Position numbers and translations under genes: made by a program
From: Metabacillus mangrovi
Lineage (GTDB): Bacteria > Bacillota > Bacilli > Bacillales > Bacillaceae
Reading direction: 5' to 3'
Assembly: GCF_009711125.1 (NCBI RefSeq)
Contig: NZ_WMIB01000008.1
Span: 62,001-126,000, forward strand
DNA: 64,000 nt
Part shown: positions 7,748 through 15,627 of the stretch, in pieces
How positions within the stretch are numbered: position 1 is the first letter of the stretch
Layout: each line of letters begins with the position of its first letter
The notes under the pieces: model-generated
What the model was told of the DNA's origin: nothing
Seen by the model: the letters and a program-made list of their open reading frames with translations, nothing else
The model's database searches: none

Positions 7748-10438
7748 TTACTTCCCTGCTGCATAAATGGAATTAGCAAGGAGCCTGTAGCTGTACTGAG
7801 GGTGAGCTTTATTGGTTAAATCGATTGAGAAAAGAGTCATCTCGTCTTTTGTAAAAGCGATCGTCTGATTTTTCAGGACATCATGGTTCGGCCACCATCC
7901 GCTGATAAAGAAGTCTTCCCGTCCGGAGACCTTCGCGAGGATATGACTGTCTTTTGGAACAGCTTTCATATAAGAACCTGTCGCAATATAAAGCTTTTCT
8001 TCCGCTGTATATCCGCTTGTCTGGAGCATTTCAGTATTGACGTCTGTCCGGAGAAGTCCTTCATGGGAAGCACGTGATCCGGTTGTGGTCGAATAATCGA
8101 AACCAGGCAGGAGGTTTTCTTTTTCAATAAAGTTTAATGCACTGCTGCCTATCCCGATATAAGGCTTTCCTTCCTGTATCAACGCTTTTTTCGCCAGCCC
8201 GGCGTCATCTACAACGACGTCTGCCTCTTCTTCGGAAGGGGCAAAAGCAAATCCAAGCTCTTTGAGGACATATTTAGATGCTGCGGACCCTGTACTGTAT
8301 ATCTTAGGCTGCTGAAGCTTCACAGTCTTGACTTTTTTATTATAAGGAACAGTCTCTAAATAATAAGCTTTTTTAATAGAAGAGAGATCTTCGGAGGATA
8401 CCGCATAATCTCCTGCCGCATAGTTCTTTCCGTCTTCTGTCAGCTGATAAACGGTTTTTTTCATCTTTAGCAGCTTATTGACTGCCTTTACAGCCTCATT
8501 GCTGGAATTTTTGATGACATATGAATCTGCATTGCCCTTCATCTTGGTTTTTGGGGCTTCGGCTGTTCTGACCGGCAACAGTACCCCGGCAAAAGCATTT
8601 TCCGCCCGCACTTCCATTCTGTCAAATCCGCGCAGATCATGGAAGTTATTGATGACCTCAGCGTACATTTCCTCCCATTCGGACAAGTCCTCGCCGTCAT
8701 ATAGGACCGCGTTTATGAATCCGCGTTTTGCCTGCTTCATATCAATTACGTAGGATCCTTTTGGATATGTTTTGCCGTCAGCTTTCACCTTTTTTTCAGA
8801 CTTGCTCACCTTGATGCCGTTGCGGATCAGATAGTTCGCCATTTTGTGTGCTTCAAGGACATTTTTCTGCCCCTTTTTGTCTACTGGAATCACGTAGTAA
8901 TCAGGGAAGAAGCTTTCATTGCCATCGCGGTCCCGGCCGATTTTTTCACCCTCCGGATTCACGAACCAGGAATCAACAGCACGGTTGTCCTCGCCTTTTA
9001 CTCCCCGCTCATATACATTGAGCTGATTCAGGAACAGCCGCTTCTTGTTTTCAGACACATACTTTGCAGCCCCCAAGCCTGCGTTTACGAGTGCTTTATA
9101 GGATTCAGAGTTGATATCCGGTATTTCCACTGTATGTCCCATTGCTCCGTGGAACATCGAGTAAGTGGAAGTATAGGATGGGGTGGCATCGTCAAATTTA
9201 TTTGGCCAATCCTTAAGAGGAATCAGATAACTGTCGTACTTTGTATTCGCAATTCCCGCTTTCCCCATTTCCTCAGCCTGCTCCATCATCCCATCCATCA
9301 GTAGATCATATTCGTAGTTCGGATTGTGTGGCGGGGTACATGGCTCAATAACGAATTCGTCATAGAAGCCGTGGAAATCAAGCAGTGACACAGGTGACCA
9401 TTTTGTCAGGCCTTTTGCCAGATTCTGAGTTTCGATTTGAGTCTGGTACGTGTTATCCCTGTTCAAATCAAAGCCATTTGCGTTTTGCCGGGTGTTGTGG
9501 ACGCGTCCGTCAGGGTTTTGGGTGAAGTTAAAGAGAAAGATGACATTGTCGAGTGCCTGATCGATATCCAGGTTTGTTTCTTTTTCTTTCCCTGGCTCAC
9601 CGGTTTTAAAGGTTTTGCTTTTTTCAGTAGCCATAATCCGGTAGAGCTCAATGATCGCATCCACTCCCGGTGATTCATCAGGATGGATGTTGTTGATCCA
9701 GATGGGAACTTTGTAATTGTTCAGTTTTCCGTTCTCTATTTTTCTCTTTATAGCTGCCGGGTTCTCGAGTTTCTGCTTAGCAATCTCGTTTAAATATTGG
9801 TCAACGGACGCTTTGTCTTTCGCAAGGACCATAAAATGCATCGGACGTCCTTCCGTTGAGTGGCCAAGGGTTTCAGAGGATACGTACCGTCCATTGATGG
9901 CATTTTTGCTGATCCGGTCAACTTCCGGCTTGATTTCCTCCCATTTCAGGTACTCATCATAAACATTCAGTTTCATAGAGGTGACAGCCGATTTTCCTTT
10001 AGAGGGATCGCTTACAGCAAGGTCATAATTTCCGATCAGAGCCGGGTAAAGTGTGCGGAGACTTCTTGGTGACACATCATTCGTACCGTACAGAAGGCTG
10101 AATTTAATGGTGGCTTTTATTTTGGTTGATCCTTCTATGTAGGCAGGGGGCTCGGAGAACGTAATGTAAGGTTTTCCGGAATATTTTTTTGCATTAGGAT
10201 CCCATTGCTTCCATTCTTCCAGCGGCTTGCCGCCAAAAGTCCACTTCAGCTGATTGACATCTGTTTTCGTTCCGAGATCTGCCGTAATTTGAATTTCCCG
10301 CTCCTCCGTCATCGAATTCTTGGACTGGCTTGCAGTGATTTTTGCGTCATTCGTCGCTGACACGGGAGGTGCAGCAGGCAAGACAAGAGTGAATAGTAAA
10401 ATAAAGGACAACAGCAGTGAAAATGCTTTTTTCTGCAT
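7748..10438 (-). CDS. Secreted M14 family zinc carboxypeptidase-like protein
   Basis: 896 residues from ATG 10438, chosen because AGAGGAAGG precedes it at good spacing and the signal peptide (QKKAFSLLLSFILLFTLVLPAAPPVSA) then starts correctly; a TTG 30 bases upstream has no binding site. The M14 core shows the zinc motif NIHPDESPG (His and Glu near residues 252-255), a downstream DFHGFYDEF that supplies the second zinc histidine, and GHTVEIPD, a candidate for the catalytic glutamate. The N-terminal ~130 residues look like a beta-rich domain, and a ~400-residue C-terminal part follows the peptidase core. No cell-wall sorting signal is visible, so the protein is probably released. It likely trims peptides from the C terminus; the substrate is unknown. 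Transcribed alone. Confidence 0.85.
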   Translation of the reverse strand: MQKKAFSLLLSFILLFTLVLPAAPPVSATNDAKITASQSKNSMTEEREIQITADLGTKTDVNQLKWTFGGKPLEEWKQWDPNAKKYSGKPYITFSEPPAYIEGSTKIKATIKFSLLYGTNDVSPRSLRTLYPALIGNYDLAVSDPSKGKSAVTSMKLNVYDEYLKWEEIKPEVDRISKNAINGRYVSSETLGHSTEGRPMHFMVLAKDKASVDQYLNEIAKQKLENPAAIKRKIENGKLNNYKVPIWINNIHPDESPGVDAIIELYRIMATEKSKTFKTGEPGKEKETNLDIDQALDNVIFLFNFTQNPDGRVHNTRQNANGFDLNRDNTYQTQIETQNLAKGLTKWSPVSLLDFHGFYDEFVIEPCTPPHNPNYEYDLLMDGMMEQAEEMGKAGIANTKYDSYLIPLKDWPNKFDDATPSYTSTYSMFHGAMGHTVEIPDINSESYKALVNAGLGAAKYVSENKKRLFLNQLNVYERGVKGEDNRAVDSWFVNPEGEKIGRDRDGNESFFPDYYVIPVDKKGQKNVLEAHKMANYLIRNGIKVSKSEKKVKADGKTYPKGSYVIDMKQAKRGFINAVLYDGEDLSEWEEMYAEVINNFHDLRGFDRMEVRAENAFAGVLLPVRTAEAPKTKMKGNADSYVIKNSSNEAVKAVNKLLKMKKTVYQLTEDGKNYAAGDYAVSSEDLSSIKKAYYLETVPYNKKVKTVKLQQPKIYSTGSAASKYVLKELGFAFAPSEEEADVVVDDAGLAKKALIQEGKPYIGIGSSALNFIEKENLLPGFDYSTTTGSRASHEGLLRTDVNTEMLQTSGYTAEEKLYIATGSYMKAVPKDSHILAKVSGREDFFISGWWPNHDVLKNQTIAFTKDEMTLFSIDLTNKAHPQYSYRLLANSIYAAGK

Positions 10439-10654
10439 CGCATTCCTTCCTCTCTTATAATCTGTCAATATAGAACAAAAGATACCATATAAAAGTCGGT
10501 AAAAGAATAAGTAATATGCACTAAGATTAATAAATATGTATTTTAGGAGAGTAAAATATAAGATAAAACAAAGTTTTTGTATGATATTATTGTATATTTA
10601 TTCGTAATGACTCATCCATCCCGTTCATATGAATAACAAAAAGGAGGACGGGCG

Positions 10655-10801
10655 ATGGAGGATTTGATTTTGGCGGCTTCGGGATTGCTGTTTATCTGGT
10701 ATACGGTACAGGTGCTGAAGGACTGGTGGGGTGCCGAGTACAGGGGCAGATCAGCGGCGGATCTCCTGATCAGGCCGGATAGGGAAAAAGAAAGGGAATA
10801 G
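10655..10801 (+). CDS. Small membrane protein, 48 residues, unknown
   Basis: ATG 10655 follows AAGGAGGAC at ideal spacing. The product begins MEDLILAASGLLFIWYTVQV, giving one membrane segment near residues 4-22, then a charged tail rich in Arg/Asp/Glu that ends PDREKERE. I do not recognise a family. It is followed after 53 bases by the glyoxalase-like gene, which has its own binding site, so the two may be cotranscribed. Support comes from the binding site and from the clean pattern of one membrane helix plus a charged tail, not from homology. Confidence 0.55.
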   Translation: MEDLILAASGLLFIWYTVQVLKDWWGAEYRGRSAADLLIRPDREKERE

Positions 10802-10854
10802 TTGCCGTTTCCTCTTCCTCCCGCTAAAGTGGAAGAAAGAGGAGGGATCGCAAA

Positions 10855-11580
10855 ATGATGCTTGATCACATCGTTCATTTTGTTGAGAAGCCTGCAGACC
10901 GGGCTGGAGCAGCATTTCAGCTGCTTGGGTTTCATACAGCTGCTGGCGGGAGCCATGCCGATTGGGGAACAGCGAACCATTTATGCTATTTCGATCTGGA
11001 CTATATTGAATTTCTGGCGGTTACAGATGAAGAGAAAGCCGGAAAATCGGTAAACCCGCTTATCAGGCACTGCGCCGCTATGAAGCAGGAAGGATTTGCA
11101 CAACTGGCTATCCGGACTGGAAATATGGATGAGCTTTTGCAAAGCCTGAACTCTGCAGGAATGCCGGTGGAAGGCCCGTTTGAAGGAAGACGAGTCCGTC
11201 CTGATGGAAAAGAAATCACTTGGAGGATGCTCTTTTCCGGCGGGAATGAGGAGCTGCCGTTCTTTATTGAATGGGGAGATCCTGATCACGTGCGCCGGGA
11301 AGAGCTGATTTCAGCAGGAGCTCTGGCACCCCATCCAAACGGAATCAAGGGCATCGGGCATATTCTGATCCACTGCAAGAAGCCCGCCGAAACAATTGCT
11401 GAGTGGGCGAAATGGCTGCAGTTGGAGAGAGGGGAAGAGGAGAACAGTCTGCTGCTGGGGGACAAGCATCTTTTATTTGAAAAAAGCACAGAAAACAGCG
11501 GGATTTATGCGGTTGCCTTCAATAGCCCGAGAAAACAGACCCTGGAAAAGAAGTGGAGAGGTGGGAATTATATTTTCTAG
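10855..11580 (+). CDS. Glyoxalase-like (VOC superfamily) domain protein
   Basis: 241 residues. The opening LDHIVHFV and later IGHILIHCKKP are the paired beta-alpha-beta metal-binding edges of the vicinal-oxygen-chelate fold. The layout (HIVHFV, YIEFLAV, then FFIEWGDP) fits the glyoxalase-like group PF13468, whose members are mostly uncharacterised. Two tandem ATGs occur (10855 and 10858) behind AGAGGAGGG. The reaction cannot be predicted. It lies upstream of bioY but is separated by a BirA operator, so it is probably not part of biotin control. Confidence 0.75.
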   Translation: MMLDHIVHFVEKPADRAGAAFQLLGFHTAAGGSHADWGTANHLCYFDLDYIEFLAVTDEEKAGKSVNPLIRHCAAMKQEGFAQLAIRTGNMDELLQSLNSAGMPVEGPFEGRRVRPDGKEITWRMLFSGGNEELPFFIEWGDPDHVRREELISAGALAPHPNGIKGIGHILIHCKKPAETIAEWAKWLQLERGEEENSLLLGDKHLLFEKSTENSGIYAVAFNSPRKQTLEKKWRGGNYIF

Positions 11581-11591
11581 ATGGCCTATTT

Positions 11592-11622
11592 ATGTTAACA
11601 TTACTTTGATTTAAGTTAACAT
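11592..11622 (+). promoter_or_regulatory. BirA (biotin repressor) operator in front of bioY
   Basis: Perfect dyad ATGTTAAC - 15 bases - GTTAACAT. This is the known Gram-positive BirA operator architecture (TGTTAAC, ~15 bp, GTTAACA). BirA with biotinoyl-AMP would shut off bioY when biotin is sufficient. Confidence 0.88.
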
Positions 11623-11638
11623 ATTGAGGGGGATGGGC

Positions 11639-12205
11639 ATGGAGCAACAAAGAAAAAGACTGCGGATGCTGATTTACAGCGGGATGTTCGCAGCCGTGAC
11701 AGCGGTTTTCGCACAGATTGAAATTCCTTTGCCGGTTGTGCCGATCAGCGGGCAAACTTTGGCAGTAGGGATAACAGCCGTTATTCTGGGAAGCCGGTAT
11801 GGGGCTGCAGCCATGGCTGTTTATGCCGGACTTGGAGCAGCAGGTCTGCCCGTCTTTGCGGAGGCAAAAGGGGGGCTGCATATTCTTGCAGGACCGACAG
11901 GCGGGTACATCATCGGATTTATCGCTGCCGCGTTTGCCACAGGATGGATTCTGGAAAAGACCGCCTTCACGTTCCGCTGGGCATTGGCAGCGAATATAGC
12001 CGGGATGCTGATCACGCTGCTGTTTGGGACCGTCTGGCTGAAAATCGTGCTAAACGTACCTTGGGATAAAGCGATGGCGATCGGGGTATGGCCGTTCATT
12101 GCGGTAGGGCTGATAAAAGCCGCCCTTGCCAGCTGGATCGGAGTGGAAGCCAGAAGAAGATTGGTTCAGGCAAGACTTCTTGCGAATGAACGGTCTGCAG
12201 CATAA
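11639..12205 (+). CDS. bioY: Biotin transporter substrate-binding subunit BioY
   Basis: 188 residues from ATG 11639, preferred because GAGGGGG lies 6 bases upstream; the TTG at 11624 would overlap that site. It is a membrane protein with about six segments. Family signatures are EIPLPVVPISGQTLAV and the central LAGPTGGYIIGF motif. BioY is the biotin-binding S component of an ECF importer and works with a shared EcfA/EcfA'/EcfT module encoded elsewhere. The BirA operator immediately upstream confirms the substrate. Confidence 0.95.
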   Translation: MEQQRKRLRMLIYSGMFAAVTAVFAQIEIPLPVVPISGQTLAVGITAVILGSRYGAAAMAVYAGLGAAGLPVFAEAKGGLHILAGPTGGYIIGFIAAAFATGWILEKTAFTFRWALAANIAGMLITLLFGTVWLKIVLNVPWDKAMAIGVWPFIAVGLIKAALASWIGVEARRRLVQARLLANERSAA

Positions 12206-12208
12206 TGA

Positions 12209-12976
12209 CTACATGCTCATCCTTTTAGCAGGATGGGCTGTTTTGCGTGCGTAAAAATGGTTTGCTTCCTCTGCAATCCTGTTCAGGTCATAATCCATCG
12301 ATGCGACGTGATAAGAGTTGGGCAGAAGAATGTACTCTTTTATAGAAGAGGCAATCATGTGGTAAATCTTTTCCGAGCAGGCGGCAGGAACGACATGGTC
12401 CTCCGGTGAGCAGAAAATGACGGCAGGGCAGCTGACAGTCTTCAGTTTAACGCATGCTTCCTTCATTGCCTTTTTTAACTCCGCAATGGCATGCAGAGGA
12501 ACCCGGTTATACGCGATCTCTTTCACATTTGGGTTTTTAATGTCAGGTGCACCCTCTTCCAGGTATCCATCGCTGCCATGAATGTTTTCATAATCAGGAA
12601 CCTCCAGCGCAGCATTGATTAGACCGATTCCATCGATGTCGGGATAGGCAGAAGCGAGCTTGATGGTCAGGCTTCCTCCCATAGATTGACCGATGACGTA
12701 CACTTTTTGAAAACGGGCACGCAGCTTCAAATAAGCGGATTCAAGCGTCTGGTACCATTCCTCAGCCGTACTGCATTCCATATCCTCAGGGCAGGTGCCG
12801 TGGCCGGCGAGTCTAGGAGCATAAACGGAATACCCTAAGGAAGCGAACTGTTCACCAAGGGCTTCCATGCTTTGCGGAGTTCCGTTAAAACCATGACATA
12901 GAAGAACGGCCTGCTCTGAACTTTTATGGATTGAAAAGGACTGGGCGCCGGGTATCACTTTTTTCACTTCCTTCAA
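12209..12976 (-). CDS. Alpha/beta hydrolase (carboxylesterase / monoacylglycerol lipase type) under SAM riboswitch
   Basis: 255 residues from a TTG at 12976 with AAGGAGGAG 7 bases upstream. The catalytic triad is visible: Ser98 in GQSMGG, Asp193 in SPEDHVV and His223 in NSYHVASMD. The oxyanion-hole segment is LLCHGFNGTPQ. The lid and overall length match the Est30/bacterial monoacylglycerol lipase group, like est at 62.0 kb. A SAM-I riboswitch with its terminator lies directly upstream, which is unusual for this family and links the enzyme to methionine/SAM status. Cytoplasmic, no signal peptide. The substrate is unknown. Confidence 0.85.
   Translation of the reverse strand: MKEVKKVIPGAQSFSIHKSSEQAVLLCHGFNGTPQSMEALGEQFASLGYSVYAPRLAGHGTCPEDMECSTAEEWYQTLESAYLKLRARFQKVYVIGQSMGGSLTIKLASAYPDIDGIGLINAALEVPDYENIHGSDGYLEEGAPDIKNPNVKEIAYNRVPLHAIAELKKAMKEACVKLKTVSCPAVIFCSPEDHVVPAACSEKIYHMIASSIKEYILLPNSYHVASMDYDLNRIAEEANHFYARKTAHPAKRMSM
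12215..12244 (+). terminator. Weak terminator after bioY, overlapping the end of the convergent hydrolase gene
   Basis: GCTCATCC/GGATGGGC stem (one G-U pair) with an 8-base loop, then TGTTTTG. It lies inside the last codons of the minus-strand hydrolase. Confidence 0.5.
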
Positions 12977-12999
12977 TGCAGATCTCCTCCTTAGTGGAA

Positions 13000-13165
13000 C
13001 AAAATAAATAACCTTCCTGCTGCCCGCTGCTTCAGAAAGGTTCGAATGCTGACATTCCCTTTATCGGCCAAAGCAGACAGCTTTGCTGGCAGGAGCACCT
13101 TTCCGTCAGGCGGTTGCTGTGAAGTCATGGAGCCAGATCTCTCGTTCACTCTTCATAAAAAAATA
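13000..13165 (-). ncRNA. SAM-I (S-box) riboswitch with terminator
   Basis: Read on the minus strand. The conserved S-box landmarks appear in order: GAGAGATCTGGCTCC, CAGCAACCG, AAGGTGCT followed by CCAGC, then the CAAAGC/GCTTTG P4 stem and GATAAAGG, which closes P1 against TTTTTTAT. A terminator stem AACCTTTCTG/CAGGAAGGTT (13042-13010) with ATTTATTTTG follows 15 bases later, 34 bases before the hydrolase start. SAM binding would favour the terminator. The P1/P2 strands deviate somewhat from consensus, so some loss of function is possible. Confidence 0.75.
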
Positions 13166-13225
13166 TATCCTATAAGTTTACTTGGTTTTAATGTACTTTA
13201 GCATGGGAGACCAAGAGTGTCAAGG

Positions 13226-13254
13226 AGGACAGTGGCCCACTCTCATACTATAAT
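13226..13254 (+). promoter_or_regulatory. Sigma-A promoter of the histidine phosphatase gene
   Basis: AGGACA (13226-13231), 17-bp spacer, TATAAT (13249-13254). The start codon lies 31 bases downstream of the -10. Confidence 0.6.
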
Positions 13255-13284
13255 GAAGGGTATGTAAGGAGAGGGAGTGAAGAA

Positions 13285-13866
13285 ATGACGAAGCTTGGTA
13301 TAATCAGACACGGCATCACGGAATGGAATATGGAAGGGAGAGCCCAGGGGAGCTCAGACATTCCGCTTCATGAAACAGGACGGCAGGAGGCGGAATTGCT
13401 TGCGGCCAGGCTTAAAGACGAAGAGTGGGATCTTTTGTACTCAAGTCCTTTGCAGAGAGCAAGGCAGACAGCTGAAGCAGTAAGCAAAAGCCTTGGAGGA
13501 ATTTCTGTTAAGACTGATGAACGGCTCCGGGAAACAGGAGGGGGACGGATTGAAGGAACCACTGAAGCAGAGCGGCTGGAGAAATGGGGAAGCCGATGGA
13601 GAGAAATGGATCTTGGCAGGGAGCTGCCGGAGGAGATCGTGAACCGGGGGCTGTCCTTTATAGATGACGTCCTCAGGGAACATCGCGGAAAAAAAATCCT
13701 GATCGTCTCCCATGGATCCTTTATCCGCCATTTGCTGGAGAAGATCGCTCCTGCAGAAGAGGAGCGGCTGCCGCTCGGTAATACATCGATTACCCATCTC
13801 CATTTTGAGGATGAAAGATGGACGTGCGGTTTGTATAACTGTACAGAGCACTTGCAGAAAAAATAG
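13285..13866 (+). CDS. Histidine phosphatase family protein (phosphoglycerate mutase-like)
   Basis: 193 residues. The catalytic RHG motif is at residues 8-10 (IIRHGITEWN), followed by the QG/S-P loop (YSSPLQRARQTA), the acid/base glutamate region and the second histidine in VSHGSFIRH near residue 143. This makes it a cofactor-independent broad phosphatase of the PhoE/YhfR type rather than a true mutase: it is short and lacks the long insertion of dPGM. The start ATG 13285 follows GGAGAGGGAG. The physiological substrate is unknown. Confidence 0.87.
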   Translation: MTKLGIIRHGITEWNMEGRAQGSSDIPLHETGRQEAELLAARLKDEEWDLLYSSPLQRARQTAEAVSKSLGGISVKTDERLRETGGGRIEGTTEAERLEKWGSRWREMDLGRELPEEIVNRGLSFIDDVLREHRGKKILIVSHGSFIRHLLEKIAPAEEERLPLGNTSITHLHFEDERWTCGLYNCTEHLQKK

Positions 13867-13871
13867 GTGGC

Positions 13872-13907
13872 ATGACTCACTGGAACCATCGCCGGTGAGT
13901 CATTATT
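13872..13907. terminator. Bidirectional terminator between phosphatase and GNAT genes
   Basis: Perfect stem ATGACTCAC/GTGAGTCAT, followed by TATTTC on the plus strand. It also covers the stop codon of the minus-strand acetyltransferase gene. Confidence 0.7.
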
Positions 13908-14340
13908 TCAAGGATTTGTACATCACCACATGTGCGCCAATTCCAACAATATCAAATTCACCCCCAATTACAGAAAGCCCTTGTTTTCTGTAAAAGTTCG
14001 CTGCGCTCATTCTGGCATTGCACCACCACAGACCAGCGCTGCGTTCAATTAAAAGCTGATTTGCCTCTTTCAGCAATCGGCTTCCAGAACCGATTCCGCG
14101 ATATTCTGTAAGGGTGGCCATTCCCCGCAGGCGGTATTGAACAGGCTCGCTGAAAAAAGAAGACTTCTCCTTTGAAAAGGTGGCGATACTGATCAGCTTG
14201 CTGTCCAGCCGGGCCCCGAGGTGAAGGGTCGTGTCTGCTGAATCTGTATCATAGACGGACTCATGCTGCGGCCGCCCGGGACGGAGCAATTGCTGCCGCA
14301 GCGGAATGGTTTCTTCTGCTTGTATGATCTTAATCTTCAC
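13903..14340 (-). CDS. GNAT family N-acetyltransferase
   Basis: 145 residues from GTG 14340, which has AAGGAGGC 6 bases upstream. A longer frame starting upstream lies entirely within the preceding gene and is not used. The acetyl-CoA loop is LTEYRGIGSGSRLLKEAN, with the beta4 strand RLRGMATL before it and NARMSAANFYRKQGL after it, as in typical GNAT enzymes. GTG overlaps the TGA of the nitronate monooxygenase gene (GTGA), so the two are translationally coupled. The acceptor molecule is not predictable. Confidence 0.82.
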   Translation of the reverse strand: MKIKIIQAEETIPLRQQLLRPGRPQHESVYDTDSADTTLHLGARLDSKLISIATFSKEKSSFFSEPVQYRLRGMATLTEYRGIGSGSRLLKEANQLLIERSAGLWWCNARMSAANFYRKQGLSVIGGEFDIVGIGAHVVMYKSLK

Positions 14341-15398
14341 GTTCTTGCCTCCTTGTTCGCGTGAATAATGGAATTCACCAGTTCCTCTACTGACTGGCTC
14401 CGGCTCAAACGAGGGCTCTGGCCGCACCACAAAGACATGAATTCAGCATCGTTCTGTTCTGCTGCCGCCTTGCGGATGCTCTTCGTCAGTTCATTTTGAA
14501 GCGGATAAGGAAGGATTCTGGTCTCATTCTCCATGCCGTGAATAAATTGATTCTTGATTCCGCGTGCTTCTTTTCCGGAAAATGCAGCCGTCACGACTAC
14601 TTGATCTTCTCGTGCATTTAATACGGCTTCCTTGTAAGCAGGATGGGCACTGCTCTCATGAGTTGTCAGAAAGGCTGTACCCATCTGAACGGCCTGAGCG
14701 CCAAGCTGGAGGGCTGCTCTGAAACTGCGTGCGTCCATAATTCCTCCAGCTGCGATGACAGGGACAGATACAAAATCACAAATTTGCGGAACAAGCGACA
14801 TTAATCCGAGCAAATGCTGTGATGACGGTCCCGAAAACGTCCCGCGGTGGCCCCCGGCTTCGCTCCCCTGTGCGACGATGGCATCCACTCCCCGGTCCTC
14901 AAGCAAAATGGCTTCCATGACGGAGGTGGCCGTGCCGATGATAAAAACGCCTTGATTTTTTAACTCCCGAACCTCCTCCGAGGCCGGCATGCCAAATGTA
15001 AAGGAGACGACCGGCACGTTTTCTCTCAGCACGATTTCCAGCTGTTCATGGTAGGGACTGGCCATTTCTTGAAGCGCTGGCATGGTTTCTGAAATCCCAA
15101 GCTCCCCGCGGTAAGGCTGAAGTGCATCATAAGCCACTTTGATTTCGCTCTCGGAAACATTTTGACTCTCCGGCACGAACAAATTCACTGCGAAAGGAAG
15201 CTCCGTTTCAGCCTTCACCTCCGAAATTAAGGAGGAAAGGTCTCCCGGCTTCATATAGCCTGCGCCAATCGATCCGAGGCAGCCAGATTTTGAAACGGCG
15301 CTTACAAGCTCCGGCCCTGTTATTCCGCCTGCCATGGGTGCCTGGATGATTGGATAGCGGAGTTTCAGTTTTTCATGCAACAGGATTGTCATGTTCAT
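14337..15398 (-). CDS. Nitronate monooxygenase (2-nitropropane dioxygenase-like)
   Basis: 353 residues, a TIM-barrel flavoprotein. Landmarks are YPIIQAPMAGG at the N terminus, AQGSEAGGHRG (with the histidine of the family's active site) near the middle, PVIAAGGIMD and QLGAQAVQMGTAFL for FMN phosphate binding. The enzyme uses FMN and O2 to oxidise alkyl nitronates such as propionate 3-nitronate, i.e. detoxification. The start could be ATG 15398 or the second ATG two codons later; AAAGGAG lies upstream of both. It is cotranscribed with the GNAT gene. Confidence 0.88.
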   Translation of the reverse strand: MNMTILLHEKLKLRYPIIQAPMAGGITGPELVSAVSKSGCLGSIGAGYMKPGDLSSLISEVKAETELPFAVNLFVPESQNVSESEIKVAYDALQPYRGELGISETMPALQEMASPYHEQLEIVLRENVPVVSFTFGMPASEEVRELKNQGVFIIGTATSVMEAILLEDRGVDAIVAQGSEAGGHRGTFSGPSSQHLLGLMSLVPQICDFVSVPVIAAGGIMDARSFRAALQLGAQAVQMGTAFLTTHESSAHPAYKEAVLNAREDQVVVTAAFSGKEARGIKNQFIHGMENETRILPYPLQNELTKSIRKAAAEQNDAEFMSLWCGQSPRLSRSQSVEELVNSIIHANKEART

Positions 15399-15627
15399 CC
15401 CCCCATTTCTCCTTTAAAAAGTTTGACGTTTTATCTGGAAACTCCTTTTCCAGCATGAAAAATAGGAAAGAGTCATCACATTTTCATGGATGGCGGCGAA
15501 TAGGATAAATGGGCGGCAGAGCCAATAGCTTTTTGACGTCTGTTTATGGTATATTTTTTGAAGTGCATCTGGACAGCCAACTCTGATTTCAGAGCTGAAT
15601 AAACTGATATAGAACGAGGTTATATAC

